From: Alphaproteobacteria bacterium
Lineage (GTDB): Bacteria > Pseudomonadota > Alphaproteobacteria > UBA6615
Length of the DNA stretch: 64,000 nt
Direction: 5' to 3'
NCBI GenBank assembly: GCA_028279245.1
Contig: JANQOE010000011.1
Coordinates: 1-64,000, forward strand
In this document: piece by piece, positions 1 to 8,012 of the stretch
How positions within the stretch are numbered: the first letter of the stretch is position 1
How the letters are laid out: the number at the start of each line of letters is the position of its first letter
Position numbers and translations under genes: made by a program
The notes under the pieces: model-generated
Told to the model about the DNA's origin: nothing
The model's database searches: none
The model's input: only the letters and a program-made list of their open reading frames with translations

Positions 1-1
1 A

Positions 2-1549
2 GAGGAGAGCGCGCCGGCCGAAGTGGATCAGCCAGCACCGGCTGTGGCGGCCGTATCTGACGACGTGCCAGAGGAAAGCGCCGAGGCGGAAGCGCCCGCG
101 GGCGGGGTGGCTGCGGTGCCTGTTCGGCTACCTGATGATTCGGAACCGGCAGCGCTACAACCCGCTGTGCTGTCGAATGGTAACGTGGTGCTCCCGCCGC
201 CTGGCGATGCGGTTGGTGCTGCGCCGGCCTTTCAGGGCGGGGACCGGGCCTCCGGATTGGCGTATGCGGATGGCTTGGCTGCGTTTTCGAACGGCGATTT
301 CGGCGGGGCGCTGCAATCCTGGGAGACGTTGGCTGACCAGGGGCACCTGAATGCGATGTTTGGCCTGGGCCTGTTGCTTGATAGAGGACTTGGTGGGCCG
401 CCGGATGCCGATAGGGCCTACCAGTTGCTGAGCGATGCTGCGGATCGCGGCCATGCGGATGCCCGGCACTACCTCAGCAGTTCGCGGCGGTTTCAGGGTG
501 GCGGCAGCGACCTGATCCGGGCGGCGGACTTAGTAAGGCAGACGACACGCGACGCCATCTTGGAGAGCGACAAGAAGCTCGCAGACTTCTCGGGATTTGG
601 CCTGGCCGGGATGGAGCCCTATCCGACGTGGAAGCAATGGCTTCGGCGGGCTATTGGGCTGGTCTGGCGGCCTTGGGCGAAGTTTGACGAGGCGCGCGAG
701 GCCTATCGGGACGGGCTGTTTGTCCAGGCGTTCAATGGTTGGCGGGAAGCGGCGCTCGACGGGAACGCCAAGGCGCAGAATAACATCGGCGTTATGCATG
801 CGCTGGGCGAGGGTACCGGCCTCGACCTGATGGTGGCGACCACTTGGTTCCAACGCGCGGCGAACCAGGACGAGCCGACGGCCGTCCACAACATGGCGCT
901 GGCTGGATTGCAGCGTAGCGACGCCAACCCCGAACGGGTCGTCGACAACCTCCGCCGGGCGGCGGCGCTGGGTGTACCTGCTGCTGTCTACAATTTGGGT
1001 GTGGCCCACGCGAATGGGTTCGGGGTCGAGCAGAGTATGAACGAGGCGGCCCTAGCATTCCGTGCCGCCGCCGATCAGGGCGACGCGCTGGCCATGTACA
1101 ATCTCGCGGTGATGTTCGAGCGCGGTATCAGCTTCCCGCAGAACGTTACCGAAGCACTGGGCCTGTATCGGGCGGCGGCGGATGCCGGCGAAACTAATGC
1201 GCAACTCGCGTTGGGCCTAAGGTATGCCAAGGGACAGGGCGTGACGCAGGATAACAACGCGGCCGCTAAATTGTTCCGGCAAGCCGCGGAGTCGGGCGAT
1301 GCTGTGGCGCAGCACAATCTCGGCGTGCTCTATTCGTACGGGTATACGGGTGACCTGATCTACGCGTTCTCGGACGGTGTCTCGCAGGATTTGGCGCAGG
1401 CCCAGCTCTGGTTCACCCGGGCCGCGGCGGGCGGGGTCGGTGCGGCGGAAGACCGCCTGGACTCACTTGCCCTGCGAATGACCGATGATGACCGGGCGCG
1501 GGCGGCCAGTCTGATCGAGCAATCGCAGTTGCACACGCTACTTAACTAG
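2..1549 (+). CDS. Sel1-like repeat protein (5' end outside window)
   Basis: The frame is open from base 2, so the gene almost certainly starts upstream; the GTG at 23 is only the first in-frame start visible. About 115 residues rich in Ala, Glu and Pro come first. A series of Sel1-like (SLR, TPR-related) repeats follows, with the recurring pattern A-x-x-x-L-G-x-x-Y/H-x-x-G, for example around AMFGLGLLLDRG, AQNNIGVMHALG, AVYNLGVAHANG, AMYNLAVMFERG, AQLALGLRYAKG and AQHNLGVLYSYG. Such repeats form alpha-solenoid scaffolds for protein-protein interaction, often in envelope or signalling proteins. No catalytic domain is visible. A 10-bp inverted repeat begins at the stop codon. The Sel1 assignment is secure; the cellular role is unknown. 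Confidence 0.85.
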   Translation, partial: EESAPAEVDQPAPAVAAVSDDVPEESAEAEAPAGGVAAVPVRLPDDSEPAALQPAVLSNGNVVLPPPGDAVGAAPAFQGGDRASGLAYADGLAAFSNGDFGGALQSWETLADQGHLNAMFGLGLLLDRGLGGPPDADRAYQLLSDAADRGHADARHYLSSSRRFQGGGSDLIRAADLVRQTTRDAILESDKKLADFSGFGLAGMEPYPTWKQWLRRAIGLVWRPWAKFDEAREAYRDGLFVQAFNGWREAALDGNAKAQNNIGVMHALGEGTGLDLMVATTWFQRAANQDEPTAVHNMALAGLQRSDANPERVVDNLRRAAALGVPAAVYNLGVAHANGFGVEQSMNEAALAFRAAADQGDALAMYNLAVMFERGISFPQNVTEALGLYRAAADAGETNAQLALGLRYAKGQGVTQDNNAAAKLFRQAAESGDAVAQHNLGVLYSYGYTGDLIYAFSDGVSQDLAQAQLWFTRAAAGGVGAAEDRLDSLALRMTDDDRARAASLIEQSQLHTLLN

Positions 1550-1584
1550 CCCGGCTTCGGTGATTGCTTAAGATGAAGCCGGGC
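1549..1584 (+). terminator. Inverted repeat at end of Sel1 gene
   Basis: GCCCGGCTTC (1549-1558) is matched exactly by GAAGCCGGGC (1575-1584) around a 16-nt loop. It begins at the last base of the Sel1 stop codon. It lacks a following T-run, so it may be a weak terminator or a 3'-end stabilising hairpin. It also overlaps the tail of the decayed PQQ gene on the other strand. Confidence 0.45.
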
Positions 1585-1985
1585 GCCGAAGAAGACAGTG
1601 CTTCCGCTGATCGCCGGTGACGTCCAGACTCGATCCCCACATTGGCTATTCAGCGGATTGCATCGCCGCCCGGTTCAAGGCGTAGTGTTGGCCGTCGCTG
1701 GAACCAACAAAGATGCGGCTGTCGCTGAGCGCCGGTGACGAGAAGACTGCCCCGCCAAGGTCGGTTTGCCACTGGACCCGACCGTCCGACGCATCGCTCG
1801 ACGATACCGCCGGTTGAGAAGCACCGTTTGATCGCCGGCTGCTCTGGGATGCCGGGATCCGGGCTGACGCCATGATGCTGCAGATTGCCGCGGAACATCG
1901 GCCAGTCCGTTGCCGCTGCTTCGGAGGCGACGCAAAGACCTAGGGCCAGCGCTGTGATCGAAGCCCTGGGGGCCAGCTCATGCCC
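1555..1985 (-). pseudogene. Remnant of PQQ-binding-like beta-propeller protein
   Basis: Read on the minus strand, three pieces in different frames make a coherent secreted PQQ-repeat protein. The first is a signal-peptide-like stretch (ITALALGLCVASEAAA, about 1970-1918) leading into TDWPMFRGN and GVSPDPGIPEQP, the usual N-terminus of this family. After a frame change comes a repeat with VQWQTDLGG and SSPALSDSRIFVGSSDG (about 1780-1690). After another comes VWTSPAISGSTVFFGA (about 1635-1580). Intact family members have roughly 350-600 residues, so this is a frameshifted and internally deleted remnant. It lies directly downstream of the ABC permease on the same strand. The family assignment rests on short but characteristic motifs. 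Confidence 0.7.
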
Positions 1986-2664
1986 GATGCAGGTAGGGTG
2001 TCAGCCGATGTTCCATCCGCTGGACGAAGAGAGTGATCGCGAAGTTGATGGCCAGGTAGATAACGCCGGCGACTATGAAGACTTCGACCGGCGAGTATGT
2101 CCGCGCGATGATCGATCTGGCGATGCCGGTGATTTCCAGCAGGGTGATGGTGCTTGCCAGGGAACTGGCTTTCACCATGAGGATCATTTCGTTGCCGTAG
2201 GCGGGGAGAGCCTGGCGGAGAGCGAGGGGAAGGATGATCCGCCGGTATGACATCAGGCGGCTCATGCCGCACGCCTTTGCAGCCTCGATTTCGCCGTAGG
2301 GCACGGCCTGGATCCCGCCGCGAAAGATCTCGGAGGTGTAAGCCCCGGTGTTGAGGGTGAGGGCGATGATCGCGGCCCAGAACGGCTCGCGCAGGACAAT
2401 CCAGGCGATGCTTTCCCGCACGGCTTCGAACTGTGCCAGTCCGAAATAGATCAGGAAGATTTGGACCAGCAATGGCGTGCCGCGGAACACGAATACATAG
2501 GCGCTGGCGAAAGACGAAAGAGTTCGAATGCCGGAAAGCCGCATCAGGGCGATGGCGATGGCCAGCACGAACCCGAGCAGCAGGGATAATAAGACAAGCT
2601 GCACGGTGAGGGCGGTGCCACCGAGCAATCTCGGCGCGCTTTCCCACATGAGCTGAAGGTTCAT
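1978..2664 (-). CDS. Polar amino-acid ABC transporter permease (HisM-like)
   Basis: A 228-residue inner-membrane permease of the His/Glu/Gln/Arg/opine family. The start is ATG at 2664, giving MNLQLMWES, because it forms an ATGA overlap with the stop of the preceding permease; longer upstream reading adds non-permease sequence. Several hydrophobic segments are visible, plus the cytoplasmic EAA-type loop GGIQAVPYGEIEAAKACGMS that contacts the ATPase. Its length is normal for a HisM/ArtM-type subunit. It is the last gene of the four-gene importer and should pair with the upstream permease as a heterodimer. Substrate specificity cannot be read from the permease. Confidence 0.92.
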   Translation of the reverse strand: MNLQLMWESAPRLLGGTALTVQLVLLSLLLGFVLAIAIALMRLSGIRTLSSFASAYVFVFRGTPLLVQIFLIYFGLAQFEAVRESIAWIVLREPFWAAIIALTLNTGAYTSEIFRGGIQAVPYGEIEAAKACGMSRLMSYRRIILPLALRQALPAYGNEMILMVKASSLASTITLLEITGIARSIIARTYSPVEVFIVAGVIYLAINFAITLFVQRMEHRLTPYLHRA

Positions 2665-3377
2665 GTGGTCCCCGCAGCCGGGCGGCGGACGCCGCGACCA
2701 GCCCAGTTCTCGGCGCGGTGGAAGCCCTGATTGGAGGCGGTTGTGAGGGCGAGGTAGATGACGGCGGCGGCGAGGAAAAAGATGAACGGCGAACGAGTTG
2801 ATCCAGCGGCGACGTTGGCCTGCCGCATGATCTCGACCAGGCCGGTTACCGAGATCAGGGCGGTGTCCTTCAGGGTGAGTTGCCACACATTGCCGATGCC
2901 TGGCAGAGCGTAGCGGGCGACTTGCGGGAACATGATACGCCGGAACAGGAGTAGTCCCGACATGCCGCACGCCTTGGCGGCTTCGATCTGACCGCGCGGC
3001 ACGGCCAGGAACGCGCCGCGTAAGACCTCGGTCGAATAGGCACCGGATATGAAGCCGATCGCCAGGGTGCCGATGGCGAAGGCATTGAGTTCGATGTAGC
3101 CCGTATAGCCAAACACGCGGGCGACGGACATGGCTGCACCGCTGCCGCCAAAGAACAGAAGATAGATAATGAGTAGTTCGGGAATGCCACGGACGATGGT
3201 CGTGTAGGTGCCGCCGACTGCACGCAGGGCCAGGGAGTTGGCCAGTTTCGCCGCCGCACCGAGGGTACCGATAAGCAGGCCCAAGAGCATCGCTGAGACA
3301 GACAGCAGCAGCGTGGTGAACGCTGCCCTGAACATCTCGTCGCCCCAGCCCTGGTCGCCGAAGCTCAGCAGTTCCAT
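2661..3377 (-). CDS. Polar amino-acid ABC transporter permease (HisQ-like)
   Basis: A 238-residue permease of the same family. It has TM segments from about residue 15 on and an EAA loop of the form AVPRGQIEAAKACGMS. The first about 15 residues (MELLSFGDQGWGDE) are periplasmic-type leader sequence, as in HisQ/OccQ. It lies 75 bases downstream of the binding-protein gene, with a strong hairpin in the gap, and overlaps the next permease by 4 bases. Together with the next permease it should form the transmembrane channel of the importer. The last about 15 residues are basic and Ala/Gly-rich and end in PAAGTT, slightly longer than typical. Confidence 0.92.
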   Translation of the reverse strand: MELLSFGDQGWGDEMFRAAFTTLLLSVSAMLLGLLIGTLGAAAKLANSLALRAVGGTYTTIVRGIPELLIIYLLFFGGSGAAMSVARVFGYTGYIELNAFAIGTLAIGFISGAYSTEVLRGAFLAVPRGQIEAAKACGMSGLLLFRRIMFPQVARYALPGIGNVWQLTLKDTALISVTGLVEIMRQANVAAGSTRSPFIFFLAAAVIYLALTTASNQGFHRAENWAGRGVRRPAAGTT

Positions 3378-3401
3378 CCGGCTTGTCCCTTGGAAACGAG
3401 A

Positions 3402-3431
3402 CGCGGCCGCCGCCGGAAGGCGACGGCCGCG
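3402..3431 (-). promoter_or_regulatory. Intercistronic hairpin between binding protein and permease genes
   Basis: Arms 3402-3414 and 3419-3431 pair over 13 bp with one mismatch around a 4-base loop, all G/C-rich. It sits between the stop of the binding-protein gene (3453) and the start of the HisQ-like gene (3377). In several periplasmic importers a hairpin here protects the upstream mRNA or attenuates transcription so the binding protein is made in excess; that role is inferred here. Only a weak T-rich stretch follows. Confidence 0.55.
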
Positions 3432-3452
3432 CTAAAGCCCTCGTTCAGTCGA

Positions 3453-4286
3453 CTACATTGACATGTCGGTGCCAAACCAATCGATTGAAATCCTTGTGAC
3501 CGTACCGTCGGCGGTCGCTTCATTGATCGCCTGGTTGAACAGGTCCAGTAGGTCGGAGTCTTCCTTGCGAAGACCGACTCCGACGCCCTTGCCGAATACA
3601 CCGCCTGACATGGCTGGGCCGGTGAAGACGATATCGGCGCCCTCGGCGGTTTCCATGAAGTCCTTGAAGGCCTGGTTGTCGGCGACCGCTGCGTCGATGC
3701 GGCCGGCCTGCAGGTCTAGGTTCAATTCGTCCTGGGTCTGATAGGCGCGGATATCCACGTCGGTGAGGAATTGCTCGATAAAGTTGGCGTGGATGGTAGC
3801 GATTTGGGCGCCGATTGTTTTGCCGGCGAGGGCTTCCTTCAGCTTGTCCAACGTCGCCTGCTCGTCGGCATCAATGTCCTCGAGCGTCAGCCGCTCGATG
3901 GTCTCGAGGCCTTCGAGATCCGAACCCTTCAGGACTGCGATACGGGCCGGATCGTTGAAGTAGCCGCGTGAGAAGTTGATCGCCTCCATGCGTTCCGGCG
4001 TGATCGACATGCCGGCCATGATGGCGTCGTACTTGCCGTTCTGCAGGGCCGGAATAATGCCGTCCCAATCCTGGGCGATGATTTTGCAGGTCACGTTCAT
4101 CCGTGCGCATAGCTCGGCCGCCAGGTCCATCTCGGCACCGACCAGTTCGCCGCTGGCGTTGGTGCTGTTCCAGGGAGGGTAGGCTCCCTCCGTCCCGATC
4201 ACGACTTCCGTCCAGTCCTTTGCGCCAGCTTGTCCGGCGATGACTAGGACGGCGGCGCCAGCCAATAGGACTATGGTTCTCTTCAC
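3453..4286 (-). CDS. Amino-acid ABC transporter periplasmic binding protein (HisJ/ArgT family)
   Basis: A 277-residue family-3 solute-binding protein. A clear signal peptide (MKRTIVLLAG...GQAGA, about 22 residues) precedes mature sequence starting near KDWTEVVIGTEGAYPPWN. The family signature region is GELVGAEMDLAAELCARM, and AIMAGMSITPERMEAINFSRGYF is typical of Lys/Arg/Orn/His/octopine-binding proteins. VFGKGVGVGLRKEDSDL near the C-terminus is also typical. It lies 12 bases downstream of the ATPase gene and is followed by a hairpin, then the two permeases. Basic amino acids or opines are the likely ligands by family resemblance. Confidence 0.92.
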   Translation of the reverse strand: MKRTIVLLAGAAVLVIAGQAGAKDWTEVVIGTEGAYPPWNSTNASGELVGAEMDLAAELCARMNVTCKIIAQDWDGIIPALQNGKYDAIMAGMSITPERMEAINFSRGYFNDPARIAVLKGSDLEGLETIERLTLEDIDADEQATLDKLKEALAGKTIGAQIATIHANFIEQFLTDVDIRAYQTQDELNLDLQAGRIDAAVADNQAFKDFMETAEGADIVFTGPAMSGGVFGKGVGVGLRKEDSDLLDLFNQAINEATADGTVTRISIDWFGTDMSM

Positions 4287-4298
4287 ACTCGGTCTCCC

Positions 4299-5117
4299 TT
4301 AGCTATTGGTTGATGGAATTGGAACCTGGTCGCCATATAGGGTCAAGGCCAGATTGGCCGCCAGGAACTGGCGGCAGCGCGCCGACTTGGGGGCGTCCAG
4401 GACCTGATCGGGCGGTCCGTCTTCGGCGATCCGGCCCCCGTGGAGGAACACCACACGGTTCGAGACTTCCCGGGCGAAGCCCATCTCATGGGTGACGACA
4501 ATCATCGTCCGGCCTTCACCGGCGAGTTGGCGCATGACCCGCAGGACCTCGCCGACAAGTTCGGGATCCAGGGCCGAGGTCGGCTCGTCGAACAGCAGGA
4601 CTTCAGGTTCCATGGCTAGCGCCCGGGCGATTGCCGCGCGCTGTTGTTGGCCTCCGGAGAGGTGGATCGGGTATTGGTCGGCTTTGTCGGCGATCCCGAC
4701 CTTCTCCAGCATTGCCTCGCCCAGGGCCCTCGCTTCCGCGCGTGGTTTGCCGAGCACATAGATGGGGGCTTCGATCACGTTCTCGAGCACCGTCCGGTGG
4801 GTCCAGAGATTGAAACTCTGGAAGACCATGCCGAGGCGCGTGCGAAAGCTATCAACTTGACGCTGGCTGACCGGCCGGCGGACTCCATGACGGTCTTCTT
4901 TCAGGCCGATGCGCTCGCCCTTCAAGTGGATTGTGCCCTGGTCGGGGATTTCCAGCAGGTTGAGACAGCGGAGGAAGGTGCTTTTGCCCGAGCCGCTGGC
5001 GCCGATGATGGCGGTTACATCGCCTTCGACGGTGGTCAGAGAGATACCCTTGAGCACTTCGAAGGGTCCGAAACGCTTGTGAATGTTCTCGGCGCTGAGT
5101 GCTTCTCGATTAACCAT
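4299..5117 (-). CDS. Amino-acid ABC transporter ATP-binding protein (HisP-like)
   Basis: A 272-residue ATPase that powers the importer. Walker A is GASGSGKS near residue 40, the Q-loop is MVFQSFNLW, the ABC signature is [15 protein letters not shown] near 152, Walker B plus D-loop is [12 protein letters not shown] near 172, and the H-loop is VVTHEMGFA. Length and motif order match HisP/GlnQ/OccP. It is the first gene of the operon; the 210 bases upstream also serve the divergent tadE gene. The upstream Shine-Dalgarno is weak (GGGCGG). Confidence 0.93.
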   Translation of the reverse strand: MVNREALSAENIHKRFGPFEVLKGISLTTVEGDVTAIIGASGSGKSTFLRCLNLLEIPDQGTIHLKGERIGLKEDRHGVRRPVSQRQVDSFRTRLGMVFQSFNLWTHRTVLENVIEAPIYVLGKPRAEARALGEAMLEKVGIADKADQYPIHLSGGQQQRAAIARALAMEPEVLLFDEPTSALDPELVGEVLRVMRQLAGEGRTMIVVTHEMGFAREVSNRVVFLHGGRIAEDGPPDQVLDAPKSARCRQFLAANLALTLYGDQVPIPSTNS

Positions 5118-5184
5118 ATACCGCCCGGCGAGTTCTGAGTTGAGCGTAGGTCAAGACGTGCTGCTTAGGGAAGCGGCTCTCGGA

Positions 5185-5196
5185 TTAACCGGTTAA
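5185..5196. promoter_or_regulatory. Palindrome in ABC-importer/tadE divergent region
   Basis: TTAACCGGTTAA is a perfect 12-bp palindrome in the 210-bp gap between divergent transcription units. A second palindrome, CACATGTG, lies at 5207-5214. Both are candidate operator sites for an unidentified dimeric regulator; no regulator gene lies nearby. Confidence 0.35.
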
Positions 5197-5252
5197 CCAA
5201 GTAAAACACATGTGGGACTATGTACTTGGCGATATCGAAGTGACGAAACCGG

Positions 5253-5258
5253 TATAAT
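5253..5258 (+). promoter_or_regulatory. Candidate -10 box for tadE/tadG
   Basis: A perfect TATAAT lies 69 bases upstream of the tadE start, in an AT-richer stretch of a GC-rich region. No good -35 box is found at 16-18 bases; TTGGCG lies about 21 bases upstream. It is a plausible but unproven promoter element. Confidence 0.35.
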
Positions 5259-5327
5259 TACTTGCGAACTTTTGACCTTTCGCAATAACTCGAAACAAAA
5301 TGCGTGGAACTCAAGAGGGATTGCAAC

Positions 5328-5741
5328 ATGTTACAGCGCTCCGTCCTTCGGAAGTTTCGACGCGCCAATGGGGGCGCTGCGGCGCTCGAGTTTGCGCTCA
5401 TTGTACCGGTTCTTCTGACTTTGCTGTTTACGACCATTCAGTTCGGCTCCGTGGTGTTCGTTCAGAACAACATGGTGAATGCCGCGCGCGAGGGCGCGCG
5501 CCGGATGGCTGCGGCGGATGCAACTTGGGCCGAGGCGCAGACCCTGATGCAAGGGATGCTGTCCAACTGGAACTTCACGTTCCAATACGGTGCGGTGCTC
5601 CCTAATCCCGCCAACCCGGCGGATCGGGATATTACCGTGACGATTCAAGTGCCGGCCGCTCAGGCACGGATCGTTTCGTTCCCGCCGATCTTCAACTCCG
5701 GAAACCTGGTGGCTCAAGTCACCATGCGGCAGGAGAGCTAA
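5328..5741 (+). CDS. TadE-like pseudopilin-type protein
   Basis: A 137-residue TadE/TadG-family protein. ATG 5328 is chosen because GAGGGA lies 8-10 bases upstream; an in-frame GTG at 5304 has no comparable site. The N-terminus has the prepilin-like layout of this family: a basic leader, Gly-Gly-Ala, then AALEFALIVPVLLTLLFTTIQFG, with the conserved Glu near residue 22. The rest is a small periplasmic domain. TadE normally acts with Flp (Tad) pili assembly at the inner membrane, but no flp, cpaA-F or tad ATPase gene is in the window. One base separates it from tadG, so the two are co-transcribed. Confidence 0.85.
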   Translation: MLQRSVLRKFRRANGGAAALEFALIVPVLLTLLFTTIQFGSVVFVQNNMVNAAREGARRMAAADATWAEAQTLMQGMLSNWNFTFQYGAVLPNPANPADRDITVTIQVPAAQARIVSFPPIFNSGNLVAQVTMRQES

Positions 5742-5742
5742 A

Positions 5743-6876
5743 ATGAGAACTCCGATCCGCCTGTTCGGCCGTTCGCTGGTTCGTGAAGAATCCGGCGCGA
5801 TTTTGCCGGTGGCCGTTTTGTTTCTAGGCGTGGTCCTGGGGATGGGGGCGTTGGCGGTTGACGTAACTCGCGGCTTCGTCGCGCGCGATCAATTGCAGGC
5901 GGCGGCGGATTCGGCGGCGTTGGCGGGCGCTAGTCTGGTGTTCGATCAGGCGGCTTCGCGCGCTGCGGCGCTGCAATATGGCAATCTGAATGCACCGCCC
6001 GGGCACGGCAATGTCGTCTCGGCCAGCGATGTCGTCTTCGGTACGTGGAATCCGGCGACTAGGACGTTTGCGGCTGGCGGTGCCAATCCCAATGCGGTGC
6101 AGACCACGGCGCGAATGACCCAGGCGCAGGGTAATGCGCTGCAAACCGCGCTTGCTTCGGCTGTGGGATTTGGGAGCTTCGACGTTACGGCTTCGGCAAT
6201 TGCGACGGGGGATAATGGCGCGCAGTGGGATGTCGTGTTGGTTCAGGACGTGACCGGTTCGTTCCGTGGTGAACTGCCGGACGCTGTGACCGCGGATCAG
6301 ACGCTCCTAAGCTGCATTAACAATCGCGCACGACCGCAGTCGCTGATCGGCGGTGTCGCATTCACCGGATATGGGCACCATGTCGAGCCGCTTGCAGAGC
6401 TCTCGTCCGGTTTTCAGTCGATCTACAACAGTTTCGGCAACCTTCGTAGTTGCGGCAACCGTGGCATGCCGGCATGCAGCGGTACGCATATTGGCGCAGG
6501 GCTGCAGTACGGTTTGGATCAGTTTGATAACTACGACCGGGCGAACGGCGGCAACGCGAATGCGGGTGGCCCGCCACGCAAGCGGGCGATGATCGTCGTA
6601 AGCGATGGCGAACCGTCCTGCCGCCGTCCGGCGTGCCGTACCAGCACTCAGGACCTTCGAAATCAGGCGGTGGCGCGGGCCGACGCGGCTGCGGCCGCCG
6701 GGATATCCGTGTTTACCGTGCTCTACAACGAGAACCACAGCCAGGGTGCGTCGAACTTCTTGGAAAGCCTAATTCGAGGCGACGGCACTTTTCATGAGAC
6801 TCCGGATCCGCGCAGATTGACGGATCTTCTGGAGACGATTTGTAACGCTCAGTTGCCGTTGCGACTGGTCCAGTAG
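5743..6876 (+). CDS. TadG-like protein with von Willebrand A domain
   Basis: A 377-residue protein. Residues about 12-65 form the Tad-G-like N-terminal membrane anchor (EESGAILPVAVLFLGVVLG followed by DQLQAAADSAALAGAS). A VWA domain runs from about residue 164 to the end. Its metal-site motif is DVTGS, the Ser-to-Thr variant common in TadG proteins, with a later Thr in GTHIGAGL and Asp in VVSDGEPSC. Several Cys pairs in the VWA domain suggest periplasmic disulphides. It should work with TadE as an envelope assembly or adhesion factor. It follows tadE after one base. Confidence 0.85.
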   Translation: MRTPIRLFGRSLVREESGAILPVAVLFLGVVLGMGALAVDVTRGFVARDQLQAAADSAALAGASLVFDQAASRAAALQYGNLNAPPGHGNVVSASDVVFGTWNPATRTFAAGGANPNAVQTTARMTQAQGNALQTALASAVGFGSFDVTASAIATGDNGAQWDVVLVQDVTGSFRGELPDAVTADQTLLSCINNRARPQSLIGGVAFTGYGHHVEPLAELSSGFQSIYNSFGNLRSCGNRGMPACSGTHIGAGLQYGLDQFDNYDRANGGNANAGGPPRKRAMIVVSDGEPSCRRPACRTSTQDLRNQAVARADAAAAAGISVFTVLYNENHSQGASNFLESLIRGDGTFHETPDPRRLTDLLETICNAQLPLRLVQ

Positions 6877-6960
6877 GTTGTCGAGCCGCTGGGCTCTCTC
6901 ATGACCTAGCGCAAACGGGCCTCGCGCCGTAGCATCACGCCTCCAGGGAACGGAGGACTG

Positions 6961-7977
6961 ATGGACCCCCTCGGCAAGCGGAAGCTTGGCAGCTCGACAT
7001 TGCACGTCACGCAGTTGGGTTTCGGTGGCGCGCCGCTGGGTGACTTGTACCAGCGGCTCGATGAGAATGTTTCGCTGGCCAGTATCCGCGCCGCTCATGA
7101 TGCAGGACTGAACCTGTTTGACACGGCCCCGCTCTATGGCCATGGGTTGAGCGAGCACCGCTTTGGGCATGTCTTGCGCCAGCTTCCACGGGACAGCTTC
7201 GTTCTTTCAACGAAGATCGGCCGCGTGCTGTTGTCGAAAGACCCGGCGGAGATCGAGCGTGGGCAGTGGCAGGGCGGCCTCGATTTCGAACCGGTGTTTG
7301 ACTACAGCTACGATGGCGTGCTGCGCGCGTTGCAGGATTCGCTGCAGCGCCTCGCCATGCCGCAGATCGATATCCTACTGATCCACGATGTCGACGTTTG
7401 GACCCACGGCGATCAGATCGACCGGCGGTTCGACGAGGTCATGGAGGGCGGCTACCGGGCGATGGTGGAACTGCGCCGCAACGGTCACGTCCGGGCGATT
7501 GGCGTGGGGGTCAACGAGGCGGACATGTGCGCGCGGTTCGCCCGGGCCGGGGACTTCGACTGCATGTTGCTGGCCGGACGCTACACGCTGCTGGAGCAGG
7601 GCGCGTTGGACGACTTCCTGCCGCTTTGCGAAGAGAAAGACATCGGGATCATGCTTGGCGGGCCTTTCAATTCCGGGATATTGGCAACCGGTGCGCGGCC
7701 CGGTGCCAAATACAACTATGCCGATGCGCCGCCCGAAATCATGGAACGGGTCGGTCGGATCGAACGTGTGTGTGACCGGCACGGTGTCCCGCTGGCCGCT
7801 GCGGCCATCCAGTTTCCGCTCGGCCATTGTAAGGTCGCTTCGATCATTCCAGGGGCGGTTTCGCCCGCGGAGATCGAGCGCAACCTGGCGACCATGAAAG
7901 TGGAGATCCCGACCGAGTTGTGGGCTGACCTGCGTGATGAAGGGTTGTTGCGCGGGGATGCGCCGGTTCCCGCATGA
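6961..7977 (+). CDS. Aldo/keto reductase, D-threo-aldose 1-dehydrogenase type
   Basis: A 338-residue AKR-superfamily oxidoreductase preceded by a strong GGAGGA site. The tetrad is visible: Asp and Tyr in LFDTAPLYGHG, Lys in LSTKIGR, and His in LLIHDVD. PLYGHGLSEHRFGH and the overall sequence resemble L-fucose/D-threo-aldose 1-dehydrogenases, which oxidise free sugars (L-fucose, L-galactose, D-arabinose) to lactones with NAD(P). It is the first gene of the sugar-acid block, 35 bases ahead of a sugar-acid-type dehydratase, which fits a first-step sugar dehydrogenase. The actual sugar is inference. Confidence 0.85.
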   Translation: MDPLGKRKLGSSTLHVTQLGFGGAPLGDLYQRLDENVSLASIRAAHDAGLNLFDTAPLYGHGLSEHRFGHVLRQLPRDSFVLSTKIGRVLLSKDPAEIERGQWQGGLDFEPVFDYSYDGVLRALQDSLQRLAMPQIDILLIHDVDVWTHGDQIDRRFDEVMEGGYRAMVELRRNGHVRAIGVGVNEADMCARFARAGDFDCMLLAGRYTLLEQGALDDFLPLCEEKDIGIMLGGPFNSGILATGARPGAKYNYADAPPEIMERVGRIERVCDRHGVPLAAAAIQFPLGHCKVASIIPGAVSPAEIERNLATMKVEIPTELWADLRDEGLLRGDAPVPA

Positions 7978-8012
7978 TCCTTGGCGATTCCAAAGACTGG
8001 CCGTAGCTACCC

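Noticed and set aside
6223-6280. Degenerate metal site in the TadG VWA domain (DVTGS instead of DxSxS)
   Set aside because: Thr in this position is common in TadG proteins and still binds metal, so it is not an anomaly.
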